Assembly (NCBI RefSeq): GCF_035989265.1
Contig: NZ_JAYKZX010000001.1
Coordinates: forward strand, 186,001 to 250,000
Source of the DNA: Sphingobium sp. HWE2-09
Lineage (GTDB): Bacteria > Pseudomonadota > Alphaproteobacteria > Sphingomonadales > Sphingomonadaceae
Direction: 5' to 3'
Length of the DNA: 64,000 nucleotides
The notes beneath the pieces were generated by a model. That model was not told where the DNA came from, did no database searches, and was given only the letters and a program-made list of their open reading frames with translations. This document shows, piece after piece, positions 18,437 to 27,596 of this stretch. Made by a program: the position numbers and the translations under genes. The first letter of the stretch is position 1. Each line of letters begins with the position of its first letter.

Positions 18437-18835
18437 ATGATCTGGTCTTCCCGTTCCTTTTACGCGGCAGCGTTGGCGTTGGCATCCGTGCCGCCGCTAT
18501 TGTCGGCGCGGATCGCCGGGCCGCCATCGACCCCGGTCGTCGTTGCCGACGGCATCGGGCTGACGCTGGGCGAGGATGGGGGACGGCGGATCGTCGTCAC
18601 CAGCCTGCGCAGCGGCGGGCCGGCCGATCATGGCGGCATCGCGGTGGGGGACAGGCTGGAGCGCGTGGCTGGTCATCCGGTGGCTGGGTTGAATGCGATG
18701 CGCCGCACGATCCATGCGCACCGCCCCTGTGCAATGACGCTGACATTGAACCGCGACGGTATTTCCTATGACGCCAGAATCTGGCAGTGCAAGGGACGCG
18801 CCGGGACCGGTGTGAGACGGGCCAGCGCCCGATAG
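18437..18835 (+). CDS. Exported PDZ-domain protein
   Basis: The product has 132 residues from the ATG at 18437, which has AAGGAAGG a few bases upstream. The longer frame from 18320 has no ribosome site. A signal peptide (about residues 1-27, ending LLSARIAG) precedes a single PDZ domain: GIGLTLGEDGG, the loop SLRSGGPADHGGIAVGDRLERVAGHPV, then a short C-terminal tail with a Cys. PDZ-only exported proteins usually bind C-terminal peptides of envelope proteins. The two-component genes follow 12 bases later on the same strand, so this protein may feed an envelope signal to the sensor kinase; that link is inferred from order. Confidence 0.8.
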   Translation: MIWSSRSFYAAALALASVPPLLSARIAGPPSTPVVVADGIGLTLGEDGGRRIVVTSLRSGGPADHGGIAVGDRLERVAGHPVAGLNAMRRTIHAHRPCAMTLTLNRDGISYDARIWQCKGRAGTGVRRASAR

Positions 18836-18847
18836 AAGGATTGCGCG

Positions 18848-19528
18848 ATGGGGCGGAAGATATTGCTGGTCGAGGATGACCGGACCACCGCCGAGTTCAT
18901 CCTGAAGGGGTTGGCCGAACATGGGCATGTCGGCGACCATGCGGACAATGGCCGCGATGGATTGTTCATGGCGACGGACGGCGGCTATGACGCGATCATT
19001 CTGGACCGGATGCTGCCGGGCATGGACGGGCTGGCAGTGCTGGGCGCGTTACGCGCCGGGGGCATCGAAACGCCGGTGATCCTGTTGTCCGCGCTTGGCT
19101 CGGTCGATGATCGGGTGACGGGCCTGACCGCCGGATCGGACGATTATCTGGTCAAGCCGTTCGCCTTTGCCGAACTGCTCGCCCGGCTGGAATTGTTGAT
19201 GCGGCGGCGGGGCAGCGGCACCAGCGTGGAAACGATATTGACGTGCGACACGCTGCGCATGGACCTGTTGAAGCGCGATGTGCGCCGGGGCGGCCGCGCC
19301 ATCGACCTGCAACCGCGTGAATTTCGCCTGCTGGAATATCTGATGCGCCATGCAGGCCAGGTGGTGACCCGCACGATGTTGCTGGAAGGCGTGTGGGATT
19401 ATCATTTCGATCCCGGCACCAATGTCATCGACGTGCATATCAGCCGCCTGCGTCGCAAGATCGATGGCGAGGGCGACGTCGTGCTGATCCAGACCGTGCG
19501 CGGCGCGGGCTATCGGTTGGGCGCATGA
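18848..19528 (+). CDS. OmpR/PhoB-family response regulator
   Basis: The regulator has 226 residues. The receiver domain (about 1-118) shows the acidic pair VEDD near residue 8-11, the phosphoacceptor Asp in ILDRMLPGMDG (about 51) and the Lys of VKPF (about 104). A C-terminal winged helix domain (about 130-225) ends in HISRLRRKIDGEGD and IQTVRGAGYRLG, which identifies the OmpR subfamily. It overlaps the kinase gene by 4 bases (ATGA), so the pair is translationally coupled. The PDZ gene lies 12 bases upstream. Targets are not visible in the sequence; the mprF operon that starts nearby on the opposite strand is a candidate. Confidence 0.93.
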   Translation: MGRKILLVEDDRTTAEFILKGLAEHGHVGDHADNGRDGLFMATDGGYDAIILDRMLPGMDGLAVLGALRAGGIETPVILLSALGSVDDRVTGLTAGSDDYLVKPFAFAELLARLELLMRRRGSGTSVETILTCDTLRMDLLKRDVRRGGRAIDLQPREFRLLEYLMRHAGQVVTRTMLLEGVWDYHFDPGTNVIDVHISRLRRKIDGEGDVVLIQTVRGAGYRLGA

Positions 19529-20904
19529 GCCGACGGGCGATGGCCTTGCGCGCGCCGTTGCGCTGGATACGATCGTCCCATGCGCGGTTCATCGGCCTGA
19601 TCCTGTTGCTGGAGTTGGTATTTGGCGGCGCCTTGCTGTTGTCGGTGACGCAGTTGGTGCGCGCCAATCTGGACGCGGCGGACAGCGCGATCGCGGTCGA
19701 TACCCGCGATACGTTGCTGGCGATCGGCCGGGATGAGGGCCAGCAGGCGCTGGAAAGCGCGGTGACGCAGCAGGCGCGCGAGGAAAGCGATTCCGTGCTG
19801 CTGCTCGCCCAAGCGGACGGCCGCCGGATTGCGGGCAATCTGTCGGGCTGGCCGCCCGTCATCCCGGCCCGCAGCGCCGGGATCAAGGCCAGGCTTTATC
19901 GCATCGGCGACACCGATCCGATGCCATTCGCCATTGCCGCAGCGCGATTGCCCGATGGCCGCCGCCTGCTGGTGGGGGAAAGTACGGACGACAGCGACCA
20001 GATCCGCCAGACGGTGGAAGGCGCGTTGTTGACCGCGCTGTTGATGGCGTTGCCGCTGGCGATCGTGGCGGCGTGGCTGGTGGTGCATATCATCGACCGC
20101 CGCATCGTGCACATCGCCGAAACCGCCGCATTGGTCGGATCGGGCAAGATCGACCGCCGTGTTCCGCTGGACGGATCGGGCGACAGTTTCGATATGCTGG
20201 GCCGCACGATCAACGACATGCTGGACCGGATCGGCGGTCTGCTGGCCGAGTTGCGGACGGTGACGGACAGTATCGCGCATGATCTGCGATCGCCGCTGAC
20301 CCGGCTGCGCGCGCGGATCGATCGAGCGATGCTGGCGGACAATCCCGAGATTTTGCGCGAGTCCATCGACGGCATCAGCAAGGAAGCGGACCAGTTGCTG
20401 GCGATGCTGGCGACGGCGCTGGCGGTGAGCCGCATGGAAGCGGGCATCGGGCGCGACCGCTTCACGGAAACAGACCTGGCGACGATGCTGATGGATATCG
20501 GCGAATTATACGAGCCGTTATGCGAGGATCAGGGGCGACTGTTGACGGTGGACATAGACGGGCCTGCGACCCTGCCCGTGCATCGCGAACTACTGGGTCA
20601 GGCGCTGTCCAACCTGATCGACAATGCACTGAAATATGGCGAAGGACCGATGACGCTCTATCTGACAGAAGATCAGGACAGGCTGGTGATCGGCCTGAAG
20701 GACCAAGGCGCCGGGATCGCGCCAGAGCAGGAGGCCGAGGCGATGCGCCGTTTCGGGCGCCTGGACCCGGCGCGAGGGACTGCGGGCGCGGGCCTTGGCC
20801 TGTCACTCGTCGCGGCGGTGGCGCGGATGCACCAGGGGTCCGTGCGGCTCGTGCGGCATGACGACGGTTTCGCCGTGGAGATGCTGATCGCGCAAGGTGG
20901 ATAA
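19525..20904 (+). CDS. HAMP-domain sensor histidine kinase
   Basis: The kinase has 459 residues from the ATG at 19525, which overlaps the regulator stop. Transmembrane segments lie at about 22-43 and 166-189 and enclose a periplasmic sensor of about 120 residues. A HAMP linker follows. The HisKA box is SIAHDLRSPLTRLR with the phosphorylated His at about 252. The ATP-binding domain has NLIDNALKYG (N box), DQGAGIAP (G1) and GAGLGLSLV (G2). The organisation fits a classical envelope-sensing kinase of the QseC/TctE kind. The signal is unknown, but the upstream exported PDZ protein and the divergent lysyl-PG genes point to envelope stress. Confidence 0.92.
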   Translation: MSRRAMALRAPLRWIRSSHARFIGLILLLELVFGGALLLSVTQLVRANLDAADSAIAVDTRDTLLAIGRDEGQQALESAVTQQAREESDSVLLLAQADGRRIAGNLSGWPPVIPARSAGIKARLYRIGDTDPMPFAIAAARLPDGRRLLVGESTDDSDQIRQTVEGALLTALLMALPLAIVAAWLVVHIIDRRIVHIAETAALVGSGKIDRRVPLDGSGDSFDMLGRTINDMLDRIGGLLAELRTVTDSIAHDLRSPLTRLRARIDRAMLADNPEILRESIDGISKEADQLLAMLATALAVSRMEAGIGRDRFTETDLATMLMDIGELYEPLCEDQGRLLTVDIDGPATLPVHRELLGQALSNLIDNALKYGEGPMTLYLTEDQDRLVIGLKDQGAGIAPEQEAEAMRRFGRLDPARGTAGAGLGLSLVAAVARMHQGSVRLVRHDDGFAVEMLIAQGG

Positions 20905-20974
20905 GGCCAGCGATGGGAGCCGGGCAGCGGGCAACAAGGGACGTCCCTGATGCACCGGCTCCCTCTGGGCTGGC

Positions 20975-21157
20975 TTACTTGCTGGCCGGCTTGGTGGCGG
21001 CGGTCGTGGTCGTCGTGGTGGTCACCTTCTTGGCAGCCTTGTGCTTCTTCACGACGTGATGCGCAGGCTTGGCGCTGGCGGTGGCAGCCGAAGCGGCGAA
21101 CGGCGTAGCGACAACGGCCAGCGAAGCGAGGCTGGTGAGGATCAGGCGAGCATTCAT
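20975..21157 (-). CDS. Small secreted Ala/Lys/Thr-rich peptide
   Basis: This is a 60-residue peptide. The ATG at 21157 has TAGGAG at good distance, which supports a real gene. The first 24 residues form a signal peptide ending in ASAA; the remaining 36 are a low-complexity tail of Lys, Ala and a run of seven Thr. No catalytic or metal-binding motif is visible. Such basic tails occur in small envelope or acid-shock-like peptides of alphaproteobacteria; function is unknown. It is convergent with the kinase gene and transcribed away from the GH43 gene. Confidence 0.6.
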   Translation of the reverse strand: MNARLILTSLASLAVVATPFAASAATASAKPAHHVVKKHKAAKKVTTTTTTTAATKPASK

Positions 21158-21362
21158 GGGTCAACTCCTAGATGGCTGCGGTCCATCGTGGATCGCCTGC
21201 CCCTTATGGCGGGCGGCGCCCTTCGGCAGGGTGACGGCAAAATGAACTTTTGGACAGGGAAGCGCGTGAGGTAGTTTCCGGACCGAAACCTATTGCACGG
21301 ACGCTCCGGTATGAGCCGCGAAAGATTTCTCCCGGCGTTGACTCGCCAGATGATGTAAGCGA

Positions 21363-21376
21363 TGTTATCGCTAACA
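21363..21376. promoter_or_regulatory. LacI-family operator candidate (XylR-like)
   Basis: The sequence TGTTATCGCTAACA has 5-bp arms (TGTTA/TAACA) around a TCGC centre. It closely resembles the TGTTAGCGCTAACA-type operators of LacI-family sugar regulators in alphaproteobacteria, such as the Caulobacter xylose box. It lies 35 bases upstream of the GH43 start. No LacI gene is in the window, so the repressor must be elsewhere. Confidence 0.55.
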
Positions 21377-21410
21377 TAAAGATGCGTCCATAAGGGAGAG
21401 AGGATCAGAC

Positions 21411-22805
21411 ATGGGCTTTTTGCGTTCCTGCATCGCCGCTGCATCGTTGGCGCTGGTCTTGCCGATCTCCACAGCGCGGGCCAACAATCCGATCATCCAG
21501 ACGCGCTTTACCGCCGATCCTGCCCCGTTCGTGCATGATGGCGTGGTGTATCTCTACACCAGCCATGACGAGGACGACACGCAATACGGGTTCAAGATGC
21601 TTGACTGGCGGCTCTATAGTTCGACCGATATGGTCAACTGGACCGACCGGGGCGGCGTCGCGTCGCTCAAGACCTTTCCCTGGGCGGTGCAGAGCAATGA
21701 CGCCTGGGCGCCGCAGGTGATCGCGCGCGACGGCAAATTCTACCTCTATGCGCCGATCAGCGTGGCCGGATCGCCCAAGAATGTGATCGCTGTCGCGGTC
21801 GCGGACAAGCCGGAGGGTCCGTTTAAGGACGCGATCGGCAAGCCGCTGATCGCGCCGGGCAATGGTTATATCGACCCGACCGTGTGGATCGACGATGATG
21901 GGCAGGCCTATCTTTACTGGGGCAATCCCAGCCTGTGGTACGTTAAGCTGAACCGGGACATGGTGTCCTATTCCGGCCCGATCCAGAAGGTCGCCCAGCC
22001 CGCCGACTATCAGGAAGGGCCGTGGTTCTACAAACGGGCGGGCCATTATTATATGGCCTATGCATCGACCTGCTGCCCAGAAGGGATCGGCTATGCGATG
22101 AGCAACGGGCCGACCGGGCCGTGGGTACATAAGGGCAAGATCATGGACCCCAGCCCGCACTCCACCGGCAATCATCCCGGCATCATCGACTATAAGGGCA
22201 AATCCTATCTGTTCGGATTTCATTATGAACTGAATTTCGACCAGACGCCGATCCATCATGAGCGGCGGTCGATCAACGTCACCAGCTTTACCTATAATGC
22301 CGACGGGACGATCCCCAACCAGCCCTGGTGGGATAGCAAAGGTGCGGCGCAGATCGCGCCGGTCGATCCGTACAGACGCGTCGAGGCTGAGACGATGGCC
22401 TGGACATCGCGGATCAAGCGCGACCGGGACCGGCCCTATGACTGGGCGCCGGGCGTGTTGACGGAGCCAGGCGATCCGGGCGGGATGATCGTCACGCGCA
22501 CCACGAACCGCAGCTATATCAAGGTAGTGGGCGTCGATTTCGGCAAGGCGGGGGCGAAGCGGTTTGGGGCCAGCGTCGCCAATGCGCTGCCCGGTGCGAC
22601 AATCGAGTTGCGGGTCGATGGCGTGGCGGGGCCGGTGATCGGCACGCTGGCGGTCGAGGCGACCGGCGCAGCGGGACAGTGGCAGGAGCAATCGACCAAT
22701 GTGTCCGGCGCAAGTGGGGTGCGCGACCTATTCATCCTGTTCAAGGGGAAAGGCGATCACGACCGATCGCTGCTCGACTTCGATTATTGGCGCTTCGCCA
22801 AGTGA
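21411..22805 (+). CDS. Glycoside hydrolase family 43 protein with C-terminal carbohydrate-binding domain
   Basis: The enzyme has 464 residues. The start at 21411 has GGGAGAG and GAGGA upstream. A signal peptide ends near TARAN. The five-bladed propeller shows the GH43 residues: base Asp36 in ADPAPFV, the second Asp in YIDPTVWIDDDG and the acid Glu in QEGPWFYKRAGHYYM. A C-terminal jelly-roll domain of about 140 residues (VEAETMAW opening, then SYIKVVGVDFG and ELRVDG) resembles CBM6. Likely activity is arabinofuranosidase or beta-xylosidase on plant xylan. It overlaps the GH31 gene start and shares its operator. Confidence 0.88.
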   Translation: MGFLRSCIAAASLALVLPISTARANNPIIQTRFTADPAPFVHDGVVYLYTSHDEDDTQYGFKMLDWRLYSSTDMVNWTDRGGVASLKTFPWAVQSNDAWAPQVIARDGKFYLYAPISVAGSPKNVIAVAVADKPEGPFKDAIGKPLIAPGNGYIDPTVWIDDDGQAYLYWGNPSLWYVKLNRDMVSYSGPIQKVAQPADYQEGPWFYKRAGHYYMAYASTCCPEGIGYAMSNGPTGPWVHKGKIMDPSPHSTGNHPGIIDYKGKSYLFGFHYELNFDQTPIHHERRSINVTSFTYNADGTIPNQPWWDSKGAAQIAPVDPYRRVEAETMAWTSRIKRDRDRPYDWAPGVLTEPGDPGGMIVTRTTNRSYIKVVGVDFGKAGAKRFGASVANALPGATIELRVDGVAGPVIGTLAVEATGAAGQWQEQSTNVSGASGVRDLFILFKGKGDHDRSLLDFDYWRFAK

Positions 22806-22813
22806 GCCGCAGC

Positions 22814-25732
22814 ATGATGACGCCGCTGGGGATGAGCGCGCTGGCGGTGTTTCTGGCTTTGACGCCTGCATGGGCGCAGGCCGCGCCGCCGACCGGCCTG
22901 GATAAATTGGGGCAGATGCAGGCGCTGGTCCCGGCAGGGGACGCGGCGTTTCATTTTCGGAAGCTGCGCAACGGAGTGCAGTTTCGGCTGAACGGCGTCA
23001 CCAAGTCGGTAATCTTCTATGCCTCCACGGTCGTGCGGGTGAACGCCAATCTGGGCGCATCCTATTGGACGCAACGCAGCCTGGTCGTCATTCCCGAACC
23101 CGAAGCGGTGCCGTTCACCGTGCGCGAGAGCGCCGACAGGCTGGAACTGGTCGGGCAGAAATTGCGCGTGAGCATCGAAAAAGCGACGGGCGCACTGTCC
23201 TATCATGATCCGTCCGGGCGGCTGCTGACGCGGGAGAAAGCGGATGCACCGCAGTCGATCGAGAAGCGGACCATTTCCGACGCGCCGACCTATGAAGTGG
23301 AGAACAGCTTCACGCTGCAACCCGATGAGGGGATTTACGGGTTCGGCTTTACCGCCGATGACGAAGTCAATCGGCGGAACAAGGAATTGCTGCTGGTGCA
23401 GACCAATGTCGGCATCATCATCCCGGTGATGGTGTCGACGCAGCGATACGGCATCCTGTGGGACACCTATTCCCAGATGCGGTTCAAGGATGATGCGCAT
23501 GGCGCGCGGCTGTGGGCGGAAAGCGCGCCGGGCGGCGTGGATTATTATTTCATGGCGGGCGATCCGGCGGCCAAGGACACGCTCGACAGCGTGGTCGGTG
23601 CCTATCGCTGGCTGACCGGTGACGCGCCGATGTATCCCAAGCAAGCGTTCGGCCTGTTCATGAGCAAGGAGCGTTACCCAACGCAGGACCGCATCGTGGA
23701 GGTCGCGAAGACCTTTCGCAAGGAAGGCTTCCCGCTCGATTATATCGTGCAGGACTGGCAATATTGGGGCAGCGACAGGGACGGCACATGGTCGGGCATG
23801 ATCTGGAACCCAGAGCGCTTTCCCGATCCGGCGGGGATGAGCCGGACGATCCACGACCTGCATATGAAACTGATGGTGTCGATCTGGCCGTCCGTCGGCA
23901 ACGACACGCCGCTGGCGCATGAACTCGACCAATATGGCCTGCGCTTCAAGCCGCTGCACTGGATTTCCAAGCAGGCACGCGTGTACGACGCCTATAGCGC
24001 CAAAGGGCGGGAGATATATTTCAAGCATATCAAGTCCGGCCTGCTCGACAAGGGCGTGGACGCGCTGTGGATGGACGGGACGGAGGTCGAGGTCAGTTCG
24101 GCCATGTGGAACCCGGTCGACAATGTGCGCGACACCAAGGCGCTGGGCAGCAATGCGATGGGCGATTTCACCCGTTACCTCAGCCCCTATTCGCTGCTGA
24201 CGACGCAGGGCACCTATCAGGGCCAGCGGGCGACGAGCGACAAGCGCGTGTTCACGCTGACGCGATCGGCCTGGGCCGGGGCGCAGCGCACCGGCGCGGC
24301 GTCATGGTCGGGCGACATCTATGCCAGCTGGAGAACCTTCGCGCAGCAGGTGGCAGGCGGCGTCAATGTGACGGTGACGGGCAATCCCTACTGGACGCAG
24401 GATACCGGCGGATTCTTCGTCAGCGATTTTCCCGGTGGCGAGAAGAACTCGGCGTGGCGCGAACTGTTCGCGCGCTGGTTCCAATATGCCGCGTTCAATC
24501 CGATCATGCGCGTGCATGGAACGAGCGTGGAGCGGGAACCCTATATCTTCAAGACGCTCGACCCGCCGGTGTACAGGGCGCTGCTGGACATGGTGAACCT
24601 GCGCTATCGGTTGCTGCCCTATATCTATAGTTTGAGCGCGCAGGTGACGGCGGATCGATCGACGCTGATGCGGCCGCTGGCGATGGATTTCCCGGACGAT
24701 CCGGCGGTGCGCAACATCAATGACAGTTTCATGTTCGGATCATCGCTGCTGGTGCATCCGGTGACGCGGGCGATGTACAATATCCTGCCATCGCTGCCGA
24801 CGGTGGTGCCCGCGCAACATCTGCGCACGGCGAACGGCAAGCCGGGGCTGGACCTGAGCTATTATGAGGGCGAGAATTTTCAGACGCCACGCGGCAGGAC
24901 GGTGGACGCGAAGATCGACCATACATGGCCCGATCCGCCGCTGGCCGAACTGCCGCAGGGGTTGACGTCGCTCAGCCATTTTTCCGCGCGGTGGGAAGGG
25001 ACGCTGATCGCGCCCGAGGATGGCGAGTATGAGATCGGGCTGAACGGCAATGACGGGATGCGGCTGTCGCTGGATGGCAAGGTCGCGATCGACGAATGGA
25101 CGCGCAGCGCGACGCGCACCCGCACGGTCAAGCGGACGCTCAAGAAGGGCGAAGCGTTGCCAGTGCGGCTGGAGTTTTTCCATCCCGAGGGTGGGCGCGT
25201 GTTCCGTTTCGTATGGCGCACGCCAAGCGAGTTGCAGCGGGACAAGGCTGCAATCCATGCGCCGCGTGATCTGACGATGCGCACCTATCTGCCGGTGGGA
25301 TCCGACTGGTATGATTATTGGACCAACCAGCGATCGCATGGCGGGCAGACGGTGGCGCGCGAGGCGCCGCTCGACATCATGCCGCTCTATGTGCGGGCGG
25401 GGTCGATCGTGCCGATGGGACCAGTGATGCAATATGCGACGGAAAAGCCGGACGCGCCCTATGACGTGCGCATCTATGCCGGGGCGGACGGGCGCTTCAC
25501 CCTGTATGAGGATGATAACGAAACCTATGCCTATGAGAAGGGGCAGTCGGCACGCTACGATCTGGCGTGGGACGACGCCCAGCGGACGCTGACGATCGAG
25601 GCCCGGAAAGGGACGTTTCCGGGGCTGGTGCGGCGGCGGACGCTAAACGTCCAGGTGATCGGTGTGGGAACAGCGGCGCCGATCGATCGAACGGTCGCCT
25701 ATGACGGCACACGTCAGATTGTGCGTTTCTAG
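22814..25732 (+). CDS. Glycoside hydrolase family 31 (alpha-xylosidase type) with PA14 domain
   Basis: The enzyme has 972 residues from the ATG at 22814; a GTG at 22802 that overlaps the GH43 stop is an alternative. A signal peptide ends near AWAQA. The GH31 barrel has LDYIVQDWQYWG and the nucleophile motif WMDGTE with Asp about 421. After the barrel, at about residues 700-820, is a PA14-like insert (GEYEIGLNGNDGMRLSLDG) and then C-terminal beta domains with LYEDDNETYAYEKG. PA14-bearing GH31 enzymes include xyloglucan-active alpha-xylosidases. With the preceding GH43 enzyme it would strip xylose and arabinose side chains outside the cytoplasm. Confidence 0.9.
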   Translation: MMTPLGMSALAVFLALTPAWAQAAPPTGLDKLGQMQALVPAGDAAFHFRKLRNGVQFRLNGVTKSVIFYASTVVRVNANLGASYWTQRSLVVIPEPEAVPFTVRESADRLELVGQKLRVSIEKATGALSYHDPSGRLLTREKADAPQSIEKRTISDAPTYEVENSFTLQPDEGIYGFGFTADDEVNRRNKELLLVQTNVGIIIPVMVSTQRYGILWDTYSQMRFKDDAHGARLWAESAPGGVDYYFMAGDPAAKDTLDSVVGAYRWLTGDAPMYPKQAFGLFMSKERYPTQDRIVEVAKTFRKEGFPLDYIVQDWQYWGSDRDGTWSGMIWNPERFPDPAGMSRTIHDLHMKLMVSIWPSVGNDTPLAHELDQYGLRFKPLHWISKQARVYDAYSAKGREIYFKHIKSGLLDKGVDALWMDGTEVEVSSAMWNPVDNVRDTKALGSNAMGDFTRYLSPYSLLTTQGTYQGQRATSDKRVFTLTRSAWAGAQRTGAASWSGDIYASWRTFAQQVAGGVNVTVTGNPYWTQDTGGFFVSDFPGGEKNSAWRELFARWFQYAAFNPIMRVHGTSVEREPYIFKTLDPPVYRALLDMVNLRYRLLPYIYSLSAQVTADRSTLMRPLAMDFPDDPAVRNINDSFMFGSSLLVHPVTRAMYNILPSLPTVVPAQHLRTANGKPGLDLSYYEGENFQTPRGRTVDAKIDHTWPDPPLAELPQGLTSLSHFSARWEGTLIAPEDGEYEIGLNGNDGMRLSLDGKVAIDEWTRSATRTRTVKRTLKKGEALPVRLEFFHPEGGRVFRFVWRTPSELQRDKAAIHAPRDLTMRTYLPVGSDWYDYWTNQRSHGGQTVAREAPLDIMPLYVRAGSIVPMGPVMQYATEKPDAPYDVRIYAGADGRFTLYEDDNETYAYEKGQSARYDLAWDDAQRTLTIEARKGTFPGLVRRRTLNVQVIGVGTAAPIDRTVAYDGTRQIVRF

Positions 25733-25846
25733 CCCTTAGCGATGTTGGTCGCCGTTCGTACTGAGCGGTGCCAAGCTACTTTGTTACGCTCGGCGACGTC
25801 CTTCGGACTTTACTCAGAGCGGAGGGGGGCATCCCCCTGCTCCCGT

Positions 25847-26692
25847 TTATGCCGCCAGCCGTCTGGCCTCTACGGGGCAATCGACATCGTCCACTTCGTC
25901 GGTATGCACGTTGAAGCTGTTCAACCATACCGGTCCGAAGGCGGTGGTGAGCGCAGTGTCCGCAGCGTCGCGTCCAGCGGCCATGAGGATACGGCCGATG
26001 CGGGGCACGCGATGGCGAGCATCGAAGCTGTGCCAGGCACCGCCTAGATACACTTCGAACCAGGCGTGGAAGTCCATGGCGATATCCACCGGGGGAATGC
26101 CGATATCGCCCAGATATCCGCTGCAATAGCGCGCGGGAATGTTCATGCACCGGCACAGCGCGACCGCCAGATGCGCAAAATCGCGGCATACGCCGACCCG
26201 TTCCTGATGCGCCTCATAGGCTGTGCGCGTGGATCGCGCGAACTGATAGCCGTAGGTGAGGTGCGCATGGACATAGTCCACGATCGCCTGCACTCGCGGC
26301 CAGCCGGGTTGCGTATTGCCGAACAGCGCCCAGGCGATGCCGGACAGGCGATCGGTGTCGCAATATCGGCTGCCCAGTAGATAAACCATGATTTCGGGCG
26401 GGAGCGTATCGGGCGAATGCTGATGCGCATCATATACCTGCCGGTCTACCTCGCCGCTGTCCGATACGATGAAGTCGCAGGATAGCGTGACCCCGCCGGG
26501 CGGCACCGTCAGGCGGGTGCAGATATTGCCGAAACTATCGACATAATCCTCCATATCGACGCGCTGGCTCGTCACCACCTGATGCGGGGTTACAAGGTCC
26601 GGGCGGCGGCTGGGATGCAGATTGAGCATGGTGACCATCGGGGTCGCCACATTAGCCATGAATGCTATTTCGTACCCGGCCCGAATGAACAT
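25847..26692 (-). CDS. Transglutaminase-like (papain-fold) family protein
   Basis: The protein has 281 residues. The triad of the transglutaminase-like fold is visible: Cys169 in GVCRDFAH, His209 in MDFHAWFEVYLGG and Asp224 in SFDARH. An N-terminal beta domain (about 1-90) precedes it, as in the bacterial transglutaminase N-region proteins found next to alpha-E and circularly permuted ATP-grasp genes. Here no such partners are adjacent. No signal peptide is seen, so a cytoplasmic cysteine protease or amidase is likely. A GGGAG ribosome site precedes the ATG at 26692. It is convergent with the GH31 gene. Confidence 0.86.
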   Translation of the reverse strand: MFIRAGYEIAFMANVATPMVTMLNLHPSRRPDLVTPHQVVTSQRVDMEDYVDSFGNICTRLTVPPGGVTLSCDFIVSDSGEVDRQVYDAHQHSPDTLPPEIMVYLLGSRYCDTDRLSGIAWALFGNTQPGWPRVQAIVDYVHAHLTYGYQFARSTRTAYEAHQERVGVCRDFAHLAVALCRCMNIPARYCSGYLGDIGIPPVDIAMDFHAWFEVYLGGAWHSFDARHRVPRIGRILMAAGRDAADTALTTAFGPVWLNSFNVHTDEVDDVDCPVEARRLAA

Positions 26693-27034
26693 CCCGGACT
26701 CCCTATGCTGGTTTCCATTCCGCCCCGATCGTCCATGCCAAGGCTATCCCTGATTTCGAGGGAGCGCGCGGTGGATGGCAGCGCTTCGGAAGCAGCCGTC
26801 GTGTTGAAAGCGAATGCGCGCTTATTCGTTCCCTGCAGCGTGCGATCTTTTGCCATTCTCATAGATGGGTCGCGTGATCCGACGGCCGCGAAAGCCCGGT
26901 ACGATCCCTTTACGGTCGCGTGACATTTATGTGACAGGCGCGATATTTATATCCGGCCGTGCAACTCTCCCCCGCCCCGCCTGTTCTGCCGCAGACCATT
27001 TTGATGGTCACGGAACAGAAATAGGGATTTGAAA
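26693..27034. other. Intergenic region with OmpR/PhoB-like direct repeat
   Basis: I see no convincing gene in these 342 bases. A direct repeat with 11-bp period lies at 26920-26937 (GTGACATTTATGTGACAG); on the minus strand it reads CTGTCAC-N4-ATGTCAC, close to a Pho box (CTGTCAT repeated at 11 bp). An AT-rich stretch about 10-20 bases further (GATATTTATAT) could be a promoter -10 for the outer-membrane protein gene that follows. The orientation relative to that gene is opposite to the usual Pho box, which weakens the assignment. Confidence 0.35.
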
Positions 27035-27583
27035 ATGAAGAAGTTTCTACTTGCCGCCGCAATGTGCTGCGCCCTTCCGATGGCAGCGATGGCGCAAGAG
27101 ACCGCGCCTGACGGCACCGACGCTTTTGGCGTGGAACCCTATGTCGGCATTCTGGGTGGCTATCATTCCTTCGACAAGGACAGCGAATTCGGGTCGCCCT
27201 TCGGCGGTCGCATGAACGGCGCGCTGATCAGCGGTATCGCGGGCGTCAACATTCCCCTCGGCCCGGTGTTCGTCGGCGCTGAAGGCAATGCCACCAAGGG
27301 CTTCAGCGACATCGATTGGGAATATGGCGTTCGTGGCCGCGTCGGTGCACGCGCCGGCGAAAGCGGCATGATCTTCGCGTCGGCCGGCTACCAGTGGGTG
27401 AACGGCAAGCGCGGTTATAGCGACCAGAAGGACTGGATCTATGGCGTCGGCGTCGAAGTCGGCCCCAAGGACATCGGTCTGGGCGGCATCACCGGCAACA
27501 GCGGCGTTCGCATCCGTCTGCAGATGGAAACCTATGATTTCGACAGCCTCCGTCCCATGGGCGGCGTCGTTTTCCACTTCTAA
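27035..27583 (+). CDS. Small outer-membrane beta-barrel (opacity-like) protein
   Basis: The protein has 182 residues from the ATG at 27035; the TTG two codons earlier is not needed, since AGGG lies about 10 bases upstream of the ATG. A signal peptide ends at MAAMAQ. The mature part alternates hydrophobic and glycine-rich strands (VEPYVGILGGYHSF, GAEGNATKGF, VRGRVGARAG) and ends in GGVVFHF with the C-terminal Phe recognised by the BAM complex. The size fits an 8-stranded barrel of the opacity/OmpA-like porin class. A strong terminator follows, so the gene is monocistronic. It may be controlled by the direct repeat upstream. Confidence 0.82.
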   Translation: MKKFLLAAAMCCALPMAAMAQETAPDGTDAFGVEPYVGILGGYHSFDKDSEFGSPFGGRMNGALISGIAGVNIPLGPVFVGAEGNATKGFSDIDWEYGVRGRVGARAGESGMIFASAGYQWVNGKRGYSDQKDWIYGVGVEVGPKDIGLGGITGNSGVRIRLQMETYDFDSLRPMGGVVFHF

Positions 27584-27596
27584 ACGATGATGAAGA

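Noticed and set aside
19393..19524. Longer start for the sensor kinase
   Set aside because: It would overlap the response regulator by 130 bases; the ATG at 19525 gives the usual 4-base overlap.
25800..25846. Terminator after the GH31 gene
   Set aside because: A G/C-rich fold is possible but the arms are imperfect and no T tract follows.
26665..26862. 65-codon open frame on the minus strand before the transglutaminase gene
   Set aside because: No ribosome site, no family signal, overlaps the start of a well-supported gene.
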